From: Lachnospiraceae bacterium
GTDB lineage: Bacteria > Bacillota > Clostridia > Lachnospirales > Lachnospiraceae
Assembly (NCBI GenBank): GCA_022794255.1
Contig: JAAWEL010000042.1
Span: 26,107 to 90,106, forward strand
Length of the DNA: 64,000 nt
Direction: 5' to 3'
Made by a program: the position numbers and the translations under genes. How positions within the stretch are numbered: position 1 is the stretch's first letter; each line of letters begins with the position of its first letter. The notes below the pieces were generated by a model, which was given only the letters and a program-made list of their open reading frames with translations, was not told where the DNA came from and made no database searches. Positions 26,620-35,660 of this stretch are shown here, in pieces.

Positions 26620-28383
26620 ATGAGAGAGGAATATCCACGTCCGGAATTTGTCAGAGAAGAATGGATGAACTTAAATGGACGCTGGTTCTTTGCTTACGGC
26701 AGTGAGCAAACGGAGATTCAGGTTCCGTTTGTATGCCAGAGCAGGCTCAGCGGAATTGGGAAGAAGATTAGGGAAGACCATGTGGTCTATGAGAGAAGCT
26801 TTAAGGTTCCAAAGGAATGGAAGGACAGAGAGATCCTGCTGCATTTTGGCGCAGTGGATTACAAATGCAGCGTCTTTATCAATGAGAGATGCGTAGGTCA
26901 TCACACAGGCGGCCAGACATCCTTTCATTTTGACATTACCCGGTATCTAAGCTGGGAGCAGGAGGTGATCCGGGTAGAGGTGGAGGATCCCCTGAATGAT
27001 GAGAGCATTCCGAGAGGAAAGCAGTTCTGGGAGGAGGAGTCCAAATTTATCTGGTATACTCCAAGTACCGGGATCTGGCAAAGTGTATGGCTGGAGCCTG
27101 TATCCAAAACCAGTCTTTGCTGGGTGCATTTCACACCAGATATTGATGAGGGCACCGTAAAGATTGATTATCAGCTTTCTGAGTCCACGGTCCTTCCGTG
27201 CCGGGTTCACGTGAAGGTTCGGTTGGGGGAACAGGAGGTTTTCCATGGAAATATGCTGTGCAATACGGTGAGAAACAGCCTGACTGTGGATGTTTTCCGA
27301 AAAAAGGCTATGGAGGGTTCTTTCCACTTTACGGGGAATTACTGGAGTCCGGAGAATCCTATATTGTATGATGTGCTGATCCAGACCGATGACGGGATCA
27401 CCGGGGAGCCGGCAGATTTGGTGAAGGCTTATTTTGGGATGAGAAAGATTCATGTGGAAAACGGAAAGCTGTATCTGAACAATCAGCTCTACTATCAGAA
27501 GCTGCTTTTGGATCAGGGATATTGGGAAGACGGGCTGGTGACAGCTCCTACAGACCAGGATTACGTGGATGATATCTTAAAGTCCAAGGCAATGGGCTTT
27601 AACGGTTGCCGAAAGCATGAGAAGGTGGAGGATCCCAGGTTTTTATACTGGGCAGACAAGCTGGGATTTTTGGTGTGGGAAGCCATGGCCAGCTTCTGGT
27701 CCTATACGCCTCAGGCAGCAGAGGCCTTTACAAGAGAGTGGATGGATGTGATTCACAGGGACTACAATCATCCCAGCATCATTGTGTGGGGAATGCTCAA
27801 TGAGAGCTGGGGAGTGCCAAGAATCTACAGCAATAAACAACAACAGGATTTTTCCCGGGCTCTTTACTATCTGGCCAAAGGTTTAGACACCACCCGGCTG
27901 GTCATTTCCAATGATGGCTGGGAGATGACAGAGACGGATATCTGCGCTTTTCACAGCTATAAGCACGGGGAAAAGGAAGAATATGGGCAGCATGAGGTGT
28001 TCAGGGATTCCCTTAAGAAGGTGGAGACGCTTCATCTGGTGATGGAAAAGCTTCTCTTTGCCAAGGGATCGGTTTACAAGGGCCAGCCGGTCGTGCTGAC
28101 TGAGTGCGGCGGGATTGCTGTGGAAAATAGCCAGCCGGAAAGCGGTCAGAATCCAGATGGAGACGGGAAGCAGGACTGGGGATATACTTTTGCTTCAGAA
28201 ACGGATTTTCTGGATGAGTATGGCCGGATAATCGATGCCATCTATGAGTCGGAACTTTTGGGAGGATTTTGCTATACCCAGCTGACGGATGTGGAACAGG
28301 AGACCAATGGGCTTCTTACCTGCGGACATCAGTATAAGTTTGATCCGGAGGAGATCCGGAAAATAAATGAGAGGAAAAAATAG
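26620..28383 (+). CDS. Glycoside hydrolase family 2 (beta-galactosidase/glucuronidase-like)
   Basis: A 587-residue cytoplasmic GH2 enzyme with no signal peptide. It has an N-terminal jelly-roll sugar-binding domain (about 10-165), an immunoglobulin-like domain (about 170-280) and a TIM barrel (about 285-585). The acid/base is Glu in WGMLNESWG and the nucleophile Glu in VLTECGGIA. It is shorter than LacZ and lacks its C-terminal domains, like the compact GH2 members. It most likely hydrolyses the glycoside imported by the three upstream gene products. I cannot state the sugar. The gene ends about 80 bases before a terminator. Confidence 0.9.
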   Translation: MREEYPRPEFVREEWMNLNGRWFFAYGSEQTEIQVPFVCQSRLSGIGKKIREDHVVYERSFKVPKEWKDREILLHFGAVDYKCSVFINERCVGHHTGGQTSFHFDITRYLSWEQEVIRVEVEDPLNDESIPRGKQFWEEESKFIWYTPSTGIWQSVWLEPVSKTSLCWVHFTPDIDEGTVKIDYQLSESTVLPCRVHVKVRLGEQEVFHGNMLCNTVRNSLTVDVFRKKAMEGSFHFTGNYWSPENPILYDVLIQTDDGITGEPADLVKAYFGMRKIHVENGKLYLNNQLYYQKLLLDQGYWEDGLVTAPTDQDYVDDILKSKAMGFNGCRKHEKVEDPRFLYWADKLGFLVWEAMASFWSYTPQAAEAFTREWMDVIHRDYNHPSIIVWGMLNESWGVPRIYSNKQQQDFSRALYYLAKGLDTTRLVISNDGWEMTETDICAFHSYKHGEKEEYGQHEVFRDSLKKVETLHLVMEKLLFAKGSVYKGQPVVLTECGGIAVENSQPESGQNPDGDGKQDWGYTFASETDFLDEYGRIIDAIYESELLGGFCYTQLTDVEQETNGLLTCGHQYKFDPEEIRKINERKK

Positions 28384-28461
28384 CAGTTGTATGATTTGGG
28401 ACAGATCAAGGATGGAAAAAGCAAAGAGTCTGTCTTTGGGAATGGTTTATATAGATAAAAC

Positions 28462-28510
28462 AGGGGAGCTGTCTGGATCCGGAGGGGTGAGGACAGCTTC
28501 CCTCTTTATT
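28462..28510 (+). terminator. Terminator of the GH2 transport operon
   Basis: AGGGGAGCTGTC (28462-28473) pairs with GACAGCTTCCCT (28492-28503), followed by CTTTATT. It lies in the 252-base gap between the glycosidase and the MgtC-like gene, which otherwise shows no convincing gene. Confidence 0.75.
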
Positions 28511-28635
28511 AATGTATCTCAAAAGCAGTGTCCCGGAAACAGAGAAAGGAAATGTTTTGGGAGAATTTGCCTAAGGGGATTGATTAACAGAAGGGTATGT
28601 GTTAGTATTGACTAATTATAAGCGTGGAGGTGGAA

Positions 28636-29316
28636 ATGTTTTTTACATCTTTGACCGAGTGGTCGCCGGGAAATGTGATGATCAGGATTTTGGCCTCTTT
28701 GGTGTTAGGAGCTTTGATTGGGATTGACCGGGGGGCAAAGAGACGGGGCGGAGGAGCCAGGACGGATGCGGCTGTTTGTCTGGGAGCTACCATGGTGATG
28801 CTGACAGCCCAGTATATGTATCTTATGTTTCCGGAAAAGACGAATATTGCCCGGATGCCGGCTCAGGTGGTCAGCGGGGTCGGCTTTTTGGGAGCAGGTT
28901 CTATTCTGGTGTCCAGAAACCAGGTGAAAGGACTGACTTCAGCGGCAGGGGTGTGGCTCTGTGCCTGTGTGGGGCTGGCGGTGGGGATTGGGTTTGTGGA
29001 TGGAGCTGTGATGATCACATTGGTGCTTTTGGCAGGACTTCATATTCTCCCTTTTTTTGAGCACAGGATTTATCAGTACTCCCGGTATGTGACACTGTTT
29101 GTGGAAGCGGAGGATGGCAGGACTGCGGCGTTTCTGATCCACAAGCTGAAAAAGGACGGATGTACCATTGATATGTATAATGTGGAGCGGATGGGAACAG
29201 GGGGACAGTCCTTTACCATTTGGGCTACGGTTTGTATCGACAAGAATCTGAAAAAAGAGGAATATTTAGAAAGCCTGTCCCATCTTCCGGGGATTGTATC
29301 TGTGGATGAGCTGTAA
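28636..29316 (+). CDS. MgtC/SapB-family membrane protein
   Basis: A 226-residue protein with four to five hydrophobic segments in the first about 140 residues. The conserved MgtC features are LGALIGIDRGAKRRGGGARTDAAV and GVGFLGAGSILVSRNQVKGL. A C-terminal ACT-like domain follows (about 150-226). Family members support growth in low magnesium or acid and can modulate the F-type ATPase; the role here is inferred. The ATG at 28636 has a GGAGGTGG site. A GTG at 28624 in frame is less likely because it would sit on top of that site. It is transcribed towards the histidine kinase gene on the other strand with only 13 bases between stops. Confidence 0.88.
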   Translation: MFFTSLTEWSPGNVMIRILASLVLGALIGIDRGAKRRGGGARTDAAVCLGATMVMLTAQYMYLMFPEKTNIARMPAQVVSGVGFLGAGSILVSRNQVKGLTSAAGVWLCACVGLAVGIGFVDGAVMITLVLLAGLHILPFFEHRIYQYSRYVTLFVEAEDGRTAAFLIHKLKKDGCTIDMYNVERMGTGGQSFTIWATVCIDKNLKKEEYLESLSHLPGIVSVDEL

Positions 29317-29329
29317 AATACCAAAATTA

Positions 29330-30613
29330 TTAGAGAGGCAGGGTCAGGGAAAAGACGCTGCCTCCTTTAGGATTGTCAGAGAGAGTCAGGGCTGCATGGT
29401 GAAGAATGGTAAGCTCTCTGGCAATGCTAAGACCTAAGCCAAAGTGGGATTTGTCGCTGCGGGAAGGGTCGGCCCGGTAAAATCGGTCAAAAATAAAGGG
29501 TTTTAAGTTATCCGGGATGCCGCAGCCTTCATCTTTGACCTGAAGGGTAAGGGCTTTGGAGGTGAAAAAGGCACAGATATGGATGGATTTGCCTGCGGGC
29601 GTGTAGGACAGGGCATTGTCTGTCAGAATGGTGAGTATCTGGCGGATGCGCTGGGGGTCAACAGACAGGACTGGCAGGGGAGAGGAAGGCAGCTGTAAAT
29701 GGAGGGAAATCTGTTTTTGACGGCAGAGAGGGAGGAAGGATTCGTAGGTCTCAATGAGAAGGGTATCCATGTCTGCCTCCTCCAAATGGAGCTGCCAGGT
29801 TTTAGCATCTGCCGCTGCAAGCAGGAGAAGGTCATCGATCAGGCTAGACAGGCGGGCAAATTCCGAGTCCATGGAAGCCATCAGAACTTCTTTTTCCTGG
29901 GGAGCGGAAAGAATGACAGAGATGCCAGAGCGCAAAACTGCCAGGGGAGACCGCAGCTCATGGGAGGCGGCAGCGATAAATTCTGCCTGTTTTCTTTGAT
30001 TTTCTTCTACTGGAATCAGAGACCAGCCTACAAAGTGCCAGCTGACAAAAGCCAGGCATAAAATTCCTGTCAAATCAACAACTCCAAGACCCCAAATAAT
30101 CTTTTTGAGCGATTTTAGAATGGAGGGACGGTAATATATGACACACAGACTCTGGGGGCCATTTTTTTTTGCCAGAACAAGGATCCTTGCATAATACTGA
30201 TCTTTGCTTTGGCCGGTTATATGCATCAGAGAGCTGGTGGCAGATGAGGAGGAAATGGGGGATACATTGGTGAAAACTCCCTGTTTTTCTGCCAGCTTTT
30301 TGGCGGTGTCGATTAAGATTTTCCGGTCTGTGGGGGGAGTCCAGGAGCCGGAAAAGAAAAAGGGGATTCCGTTTTCTTCAATATGGATGAGGAGCTGGTT
30401 TCTGGCCTCTGTCCGGGATAAATAACTGTGGGAGATCACGGTATCGGACTGAAGACGGAAGCAGAGAGAATTCCAGAGCTGATAAAAATCATCCAGCTGT
30501 GCCTGGCGGGTTTGTCTCATTTGGAACAGGAATAGAACCGTCAGAGCCAGGGTCAGGATGACGCTGGCGGTTATGGTGTAAAGCCACGTCAGGCGGCAGC
30601 GCAGATGCTTCAT
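29330..30613 (-). CDS. Sensor histidine kinase (HisKA type)
   Basis: A 427-residue membrane kinase with TM1 (about 10-31), an extracellular sensor of about 130 residues, and TM2 (about 168-195). The phosphorylated His lies in AASHELRSPLAVL (about residue 220). Then come the N-box LTDNALSYTP, G1 DEGCGIPD and G2 FGLGLSIA. It lies downstream of its response regulator (gap 37 bases). A HAMP domain is short or absent. With the divergent lipoprotein/permease/adaptor operon at 31483 it probably forms a sensing unit for whatever that operon handles. Confidence 0.92.
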   Translation of the reverse strand: MKHLRCRLTWLYTITASVILTLALTVLFLFQMRQTRQAQLDDFYQLWNSLCFRLQSDTVISHSYLSRTEARNQLLIHIEENGIPFFFSGSWTPPTDRKILIDTAKKLAEKQGVFTNVSPISSSSATSSLMHITGQSKDQYYARILVLAKKNGPQSLCVIYYRPSILKSLKKIIWGLGVVDLTGILCLAFVSWHFVGWSLIPVEENQRKQAEFIAAASHELRSPLAVLRSGISVILSAPQEKEVLMASMDSEFARLSSLIDDLLLLAAADAKTWQLHLEEADMDTLLIETYESFLPLCRQKQISLHLQLPSSPLPVLSVDPQRIRQILTILTDNALSYTPAGKSIHICAFFTSKALTLQVKDEGCGIPDNLKPFIFDRFYRADPSRSDKSHFGLGLSIARELTILHHAALTLSDNPKGGSVFSLTLPL

Positions 30614-30650
30614 GGGGAAATCCTTTCTTGGGAGATATTGATGAAACTTG

Positions 30651-31325
30651 TCAGTCTGTGTCCAGTCGGTAGCCAGTCCCGTGGATGGTGGTCAGACGGA
30701 CGGGGGCGCCAATGGATTTTAAGCGCCTTCTTAAAAAGTAGATATAATTGTCCAGATTTCCCTCCTCCACCTCGGAATCAGAGCCCCACACGTAGGAGAG
30801 GATCCGGCTTCTGGGAAGAATCTGACCGGGATTGCGCATGAAAAATTCCAGGGCGGCCGATTCCTTTTTTGATAAGGTGAGGGCCATGTCCTGATATTTC
30901 AGCAAATGCTGCTGAGGGTCTAAAGAAAGCCCGGACAGGGTAAGAGCAGGGGAGAGCTGCAGGTTTTTTGACCTTCTGGCAATGGCTCTCAGCCTGGCCA
31001 TCAGCTCTTCCACTGCAAAGGGCTTCACAATATAGTCATCAGCGCCTGCATCCAGCCCATCAATCCGGTCTCCCAGGCGGTTAAGGGCAGTGGCCAGGAT
31101 CACAGGGGTGGTGTTATGCTGGCGGCGCAGGGACGCTAACAGAGTCAGTCCATCCATCTCCGGAAGCATCCGGTCTAAAATAATGGCATCATAGGAGTGG
31201 CTTTTGGCAAGAAAAAGTCCGTCTGTGCCTGTGTGACAGCTCTCGGTAATGTAGCCGGACTGATTTAAAGCCAGGACGATATTGCGGCATAGGTCTTTGT
31301 CATCTTCGATCAATAATATTTTCAT
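30651..31325 (-). CDS. OmpR/PhoB-family response regulator
   Basis: A 224-residue regulator. The receiver domain (1-115) has the acidic pair in LLIEDDKDL, the phospho-Asp in IILDRMLPEMDG and Lys in YIVKPF. The C-terminal winged helix (about 130-220) ends with YFLRRRLKSIGAP and TIHGTGYRLD. An AAGGAG site precedes the ATG. It heads a two-gene operon with the kinase at 30613, and is divergent from the 31483 operon across a region holding a TCTCTAAAA inverted repeat. Confidence 0.93.
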   Translation of the reverse strand: MKILLIEDDKDLCRNIVLALNQSGYITESCHTGTDGLFLAKSHSYDAIILDRMLPEMDGLTLLASLRRQHNTTPVILATALNRLGDRIDGLDAGADDYIVKPFAVEELMARLRAIARRSKNLQLSPALTLSGLSLDPQQHLLKYQDMALTLSKKESAALEFFMRNPGQILPRSRILSYVWGSDSEVEEGNLDNYIYFLRRRLKSIGAPVRLTTIHGTGYRLDTD

Positions 31326-31359
31326 GATTTTTCTCCTTATCTATAGTGTATCACACAAT

Positions 31360-31410
31360 TCTCTAAAAAATCTTTAAAAATTTCCTTGATTTTTCCAGTT
31401 CTTTTAGAGA
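31360..31410. promoter_or_regulatory. Candidate binding site of the adjacent response regulator
   Basis: TCTCTAAAA (31360-31368) and TTTTAGAGA (31402-31410) form a perfect inverted repeat. A second copy, TCTTTAAAAA (from 31371), is exactly 11 bases after the first, the spacing that OmpR-type dimers prefer. TATGAT at 31420-31425 could be the -10 of the rightward operon, so the right half would overlap the -35. Confidence 0.55.
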
Positions 31411-31482
31411 CTTAAAGGGTATGATGAAAATATAGCTTTACGGATAAAACCAATGAATTTAGATCAGGAAGGAAGTCGAGAA

Positions 31483-33861
31483 ATGGGATTACTGAAAAAT
31501 TTGACAAATGGCTGTGTGCCTGATGCAAAAGAAAGGTGCAAAGAAAGTGTGAAGATGGAGAAGGTGAAAGGGCGAAGAGCAGGCAGACTGGCGGTGCTTT
31601 GTCTGTTTGTGGGGATTGGGGCAGGGATTTTGGGTGGCTGCAAGGGAGGAGGACAAAGGGAGGTTCTGTCTCCGGCGTTACTGCCCGGACAGGAATTACC
31701 TGCAAGCCCGAACCAGGATTTTGGGGATGTGCCGGAAGCTGTGGGAAGGTACATAGAGACAGCGGTAGAACTCCCTGAGATTGGGGCAAATGATCGGTTT
31801 GTGTCCTTTTTTAAAGGAAAGGATAATGAGATGGAGCTGTATATAGCCTCTGGGGATGATTTGGGCCGTCCTGCGGGTGCTAGGCGGTTTGTGTGGGAGA
31901 ATAATGGGTGGCGACAGGATGAGGGATGGTGGGATCAGGTGAAGCCCGGAGATATTTCAGTGGAGATCCGAAGGGTGTTTTACGGCTTAGACGGCAAATA
32001 TTATTTCAGCGCCATGGGCACTGAGGAATATATCTATCACCTGTATCAGATTAATGAGGAGGGAGAATCGGAGGAGCTTTTGAAAGAATTATTCCTTCCC
32101 GGGGCAGGGAAGAATTATGGTATGATTCCTCCAAAAGCAGAGGTTAGCAGGGATGGAAAGATTCTCATTTATGGGATGGATGAAGCCACCTTGTATGAGC
32201 CAGATGGAAAAAGACTGTTTTCTATGGAAAAGTCCTGGGGCGGTACCTCTGAGAACAGCATCGGATATATGACGGAAGAAGAATTTGTCACAATGACTGA
32301 GGAGGGGGTAATCCGATACCGGCTTAGTGACGGACAACCGATCCAGGTGATTTCCTTTGATGGGGGGAATCGTCTGCTGTCTGAGGAGCATTGCATATTG
32401 TTCGGTGATGGGGATGGCGGTATCTATGTGGCCGGCGAGAAGGGGCTGGCTCATGTGGGGGCAGAGGGGAGTTTGTGGGAGCTTTTGATGGATGGGAGTC
32501 TTAACGCCATGGGGATGCAAAACATTTATTGCCAGGAGTTTTTACAGGGGAATGAGAAGGATTACTATGGGGTCTATGTGTCAGATGGGGGAGTGGGAAT
32601 TGAGATGTATCACTATACCTATGACCCGGATATGGCGGCGTCTCCTCCTGTGACCCTGACGGTGTATGGACTGAAGGATAATTCCACAGTCCGTCAGGCA
32701 GCAGCTCTTTTTCAGAAATCCCACTCAGATGTGAGAGTGGAGGTGTTAAGCAGTGTGGAGGAGAGAGGGACCCCATCAGAGGAGATGATCCGGGCCCTCA
32801 ACACAGAGCTTTTAAACGGAAAAGGAGCAGATGTGCTGATTTTGGACGGTTTGCCATGGAAATCCTATGAGGAGAAAGGAATTTTGGCAGATATGAGACA
32901 GATCTTTACAGACATTCAGAAAGAGGAACCTATGATGGAGCAGGTGGTATCGGACTTTACCAGGGAGGATGGAGGGATTTATCAAATGCCGGCAAGAATC
33001 GGCATACCAGTTGTGATCGGGAATGAACTGGCGAGACAGGCCTTTGACAACATAGAGACTATGGCTGGCTATAAGGGAGAGAAGCCCTTGATGGCAGCAG
33101 ATACCTATGAAAATCTTTTATGTCTTATGGCAAATCTTCAGTATCAACAGTTGTTTGACAGCAGGGAGGGGGATATCACGGAGGATTTGCTGGTGAGATA
33201 TCTGGAGACAGCCAAGGGGATTGGGGAAGAAAACGGATCCAGAACAATGTTCACAGAAGAGGAGATGGAACGGCTGTGGGTCAGCAACAACAAGATGCCC
33301 TATGGGATCCGCGGTACCAGCATAAATTATGATTATGGGAGCTGTGCCTGCGGGGTAGAAAATATGCTTGGTCTTTATGACCTTATAATTCCTAAGGCGG
33401 TTTTAAAGAAACATCCCGAAGCATCCATGGAAAGCATTCACAGGATCTATTTTCCAAGAATATTGATCGGGGTGAATCAGGGAAGTTCTAAACCAGAGCT
33501 TGCCCGGGAATTTGTCCGCTGTCTGTTTTCTGTGGAGGTACAAAAGGAAGAGTTTTTTGACGGCTTTCCGGTAAATTTAAGGGCCCAGGAGGAGAACTGC
33601 ATTTCCACCGGCAAAAATGACATTTCCATTGGAAGCGGTATAGGAGATTATCATATTTCCGGGGAGTGGCCAAACACACAGGAGAGAAGGGAACTTTATG
33701 AAATCATTCGCAGTGTGTCGGTCCCGGTGATGATGGATGAGACGATTATGAACATGATCGTGGATGGAGCCAGGGATTATTTTGACGGAAAGGTAAGCGC
33801 CCGGGAGGCGGCAGCTTTTATCTGCCGGAAAATCACTCTCTACAGGGCAGAGCAGGGATGA
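31483..33861 (+). CDS. Very large extracellular solute-binding-protein-like lipoprotein
   Basis: About 792 residues, nearly twice the usual size of a sugar-binding protein. The signal peptide ends in a lipobox (GILGGC, Cys at base 31639). Residues about 60-390 are a strand-rich region with repeated short blades (propeller-like). Then a family-1 solute-binding domain begins (VTLTVYGLKDNSTVRQAAAL), with the usual inter-lobe pattern to the C-terminus. The ATG at 31483 has AGGAAGG ten bases upstream. ATG 31555 would give a more normal signal peptide, and 31453 has no ribosome site. Two permeases follow, the first overlapping by four bases. The extra N-terminal half is unusual and may bind another surface partner. 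Confidence 0.82.
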   Translation: MGLLKNLTNGCVPDAKERCKESVKMEKVKGRRAGRLAVLCLFVGIGAGILGGCKGGGQREVLSPALLPGQELPASPNQDFGDVPEAVGRYIETAVELPEIGANDRFVSFFKGKDNEMELYIASGDDLGRPAGARRFVWENNGWRQDEGWWDQVKPGDISVEIRRVFYGLDGKYYFSAMGTEEYIYHLYQINEEGESEELLKELFLPGAGKNYGMIPPKAEVSRDGKILIYGMDEATLYEPDGKRLFSMEKSWGGTSENSIGYMTEEEFVTMTEEGVIRYRLSDGQPIQVISFDGGNRLLSEEHCILFGDGDGGIYVAGEKGLAHVGAEGSLWELLMDGSLNAMGMQNIYCQEFLQGNEKDYYGVYVSDGGVGIEMYHYTYDPDMAASPPVTLTVYGLKDNSTVRQAAALFQKSHSDVRVEVLSSVEERGTPSEEMIRALNTELLNGKGADVLILDGLPWKSYEEKGILADMRQIFTDIQKEEPMMEQVVSDFTREDGGIYQMPARIGIPVVIGNELARQAFDNIETMAGYKGEKPLMAADTYENLLCLMANLQYQQLFDSREGDITEDLLVRYLETAKGIGEENGSRTMFTEEEMERLWVSNNKMPYGIRGTSINYDYGSCACGVENMLGLYDLIIPKAVLKKHPEASMESIHRIYFPRILIGVNQGSSKPELAREFVRCLFSVEVQKEEFFDGFPVNLRAQEENCISTGKNDISIGSGIGDYHISGEWPNTQERRELYEIIRSVSVPVMMDETIMNMIVDGARDYFDGKVSAREAAAFICRKITLYRAEQG

Positions 33862-34754
33862 GGATGGACAGGGATTGTCAAAATATCCGTTGCCGAAAAG
33901 CCAGACATCCGGCCAGAATGGCTTATTTGTTTTTGACGCCCAGCTTTTTGGGGGTGACAGTGTTTTTTGTCCTGCCTTTTCTTGATGTGGTGCGCCGTTC
34001 CTTTTCCGATGCCATGGGCCGTTTCTTTGTGGGATTGGAAAACTATGAGAGTGTGTGGAACAACCAGGCATTTCGCTTAGCAGGAGGAAACACTATCTGC
34101 TTTCTGGCAGCGGCCCTCCCCTTGTTGTTTACAGGTTCATTGGTTCTTTCTCTTATGGTATATGAGACGAAGAACTGCAAAGGGCTTTTTAAGACCAGTC
34201 TGATTTTGCCTATGGCGGTACCTGCTGCCGCCATGGTGCTGGTGTGGAAGCTTCTTCTCTGCCCAGACGGGGCTGTCAATCAGCTGCTCATGGCACTTAC
34301 CGGGCAGATCTGGGACAGGGATTGGGTAAATGGCAGAACAGCTTTTCCAATGTTGGTTGCAACTTACCTGTGGAAAAATACGGGTTATGATATGCTTTTG
34401 TGGCTGGCTGGTTTGGGGGCGATTCCGGACAGTCTTTATGATGCGGCAAAGATGGATGGGGCAGGATTTTTTGACAGACTTCGGTATATCACTCTGCCGA
34501 ATCTTAAAAATACCATGGCTCTTGTGTTGATTCTTTCCGGGGTGAATGTTTTCCGGGTTTATCGGGAGGCATACCTTCTAACAGGGACTTACCCGGATCC
34601 TTCTATCTATATGATCCCTCATCTGTTTGGCCACTGGTTTCTGACGCTGGATATTCAGAAGATGAGTACAGGAGCTATGTTTTTGGTGATGTTTCTGGCG
34701 GCGGTCTGGGGAGTGGCCTTTGTGGGGAGAGGGAAAGGAAGGAGGACAGAGTGA
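33858..34754 (+). CDS. Sugar-type ABC transporter permease (MalF/UgpA-like)
   Basis: A 298-residue membrane protein with six hydrophobic segments and the EAA loop YDAAKMDGAGFFDRLRYITL. The N-terminus is basic (RCRKARHPARM). Its ATG overlaps the stop of the lipoprotein gene (ATGA). It is the first of two permeases in an operon without an ATPase. Confidence 0.9.
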   Translation: MRMDRDCQNIRCRKARHPARMAYLFLTPSFLGVTVFFVLPFLDVVRRSFSDAMGRFFVGLENYESVWNNQAFRLAGGNTICFLAAALPLLFTGSLVLSLMVYETKNCKGLFKTSLILPMAVPAAAMVLVWKLLLCPDGAVNQLLMALTGQIWDRDWVNGRTAFPMLVATYLWKNTGYDMLLWLAGLGAIPDSLYDAAKMDGAGFFDRLRYITLPNLKNTMALVLILSGVNVFRVYREAYLLTGTYPDPSIYMIPHLFGHWFLTLDIQKMSTGAMFLVMFLAAVWGVAFVGRGKGRRTE

Positions 34755-34808
34755 AATACAGGAAAGAAATTCAGGAAGGGAGAATGGATTACAGGGAGGG
34801 ATAGGAAC

Positions 34809-35660
34809 ATGAGAAAAATAGTTCAGACACGGATACAATGGATCATTCTTTTTGGGGCGTGTTTGCTGATCTGGCTGCCGCTTTTGCTTATGGCGGCAGC
34901 TGTTTTTATGCCTGAGGATGAGCTTTTGTGGCGCTACCTTTCTCCTTTGGGGATCGGAAGGGCTCCGGTTCGTGCGGCTTTGATTCCTTCTTATCCGTCC
35001 TGGGAGGCGCTAATGGAACTCCTTTTTCACTCTCCTGGCTTTTTTGTCATGTTCTGGAATTCCTGTATTCAGGTGATTCCCATGCTTTTGGGACAACTCT
35101 TGGTAGGAGCACCGGCGGCATGGGCTTTTGCACAGTTTTCCTTTCCGGGGAGACGTCTTATTTTTTGCCTGTATGTTTTGTTAATTGTCCTTCCTTTTCA
35201 GGTGACACAGGTATCCAATTATCTGGTATTGGATAAGCTGGGGCTTCTGGATTCCCACTGGGCTATGATTTTACCTGGAATCTGGTCTGCCTTTCCGGTT
35301 TTTATTATGACACGTTCTTTTCAGGCAATTCCAAAATCTCTTTTGGAGGCAGCTTATCTGGATGGGGCCGGAAAGGTGGAGACTTTTTTTCTGGTGGGGA
35401 TTCCGGTTGGTTATCCGGGGATTGTAACGGCTTTGCTTTTGGGGTTTATGGATGGGTGGAATGCTCTGGAGCAGCCAATGGCATATCTGCGGGACATAAG
35501 CCTTTGGCCTCTGGCTTTGTATCTGCCGGATATTGTACAGGACAAAGCGGCTGTGGCTTTTGCGGCGGGAGCTGTGATGATGGTGCCGCCGGTGCTTTTG
35601 TATCTGAATGGGCAGGGAGAGTTAGAGGAAGGAATGGGAGGATATGAGGGGAAGGAATGA
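34809..35660 (+). CDS. Sugar-type ABC transporter permease (MalG/UgpE-like)
   Basis: A 283-residue permease with about six hydrophobic segments and EAA loop EAAYLDGAGKVETFFLVGIP. Compared with MalG proteins the first extracellular loop is enlarged. The C-terminal tail is acidic and Gly-rich and overlaps the next gene by 17 bases, so translation of the efflux-adaptor-like protein is coupled to the permease. Confidence 0.88.
   Translation: MRKIVQTRIQWIILFGACLLIWLPLLLMAAAVFMPEDELLWRYLSPLGIGRAPVRAALIPSYPSWEALMELLFHSPGFFVMFWNSCIQVIPMLLGQLLVGAPAAWAFAQFSFPGRRLIFCLYVLLIVLPFQVTQVSNYLVLDKLGLLDSHWAMILPGIWSAFPVFIMTRSFQAIPKSLLEAAYLDGAGKVETFFLVGIPVGYPGIVTALLLGFMDGWNALEQPMAYLRDISLWPLALYLPDIVQDKAAVAFAAGAVMMVPPVLLYLNGQGELEEGMGGYEGKE

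Noticed and set aside
28367..28615. An 82-codon frame after the GH2 gene
   Set aside because: No ribosome site, no recognisable family, and it covers the operon's terminator hairpin.
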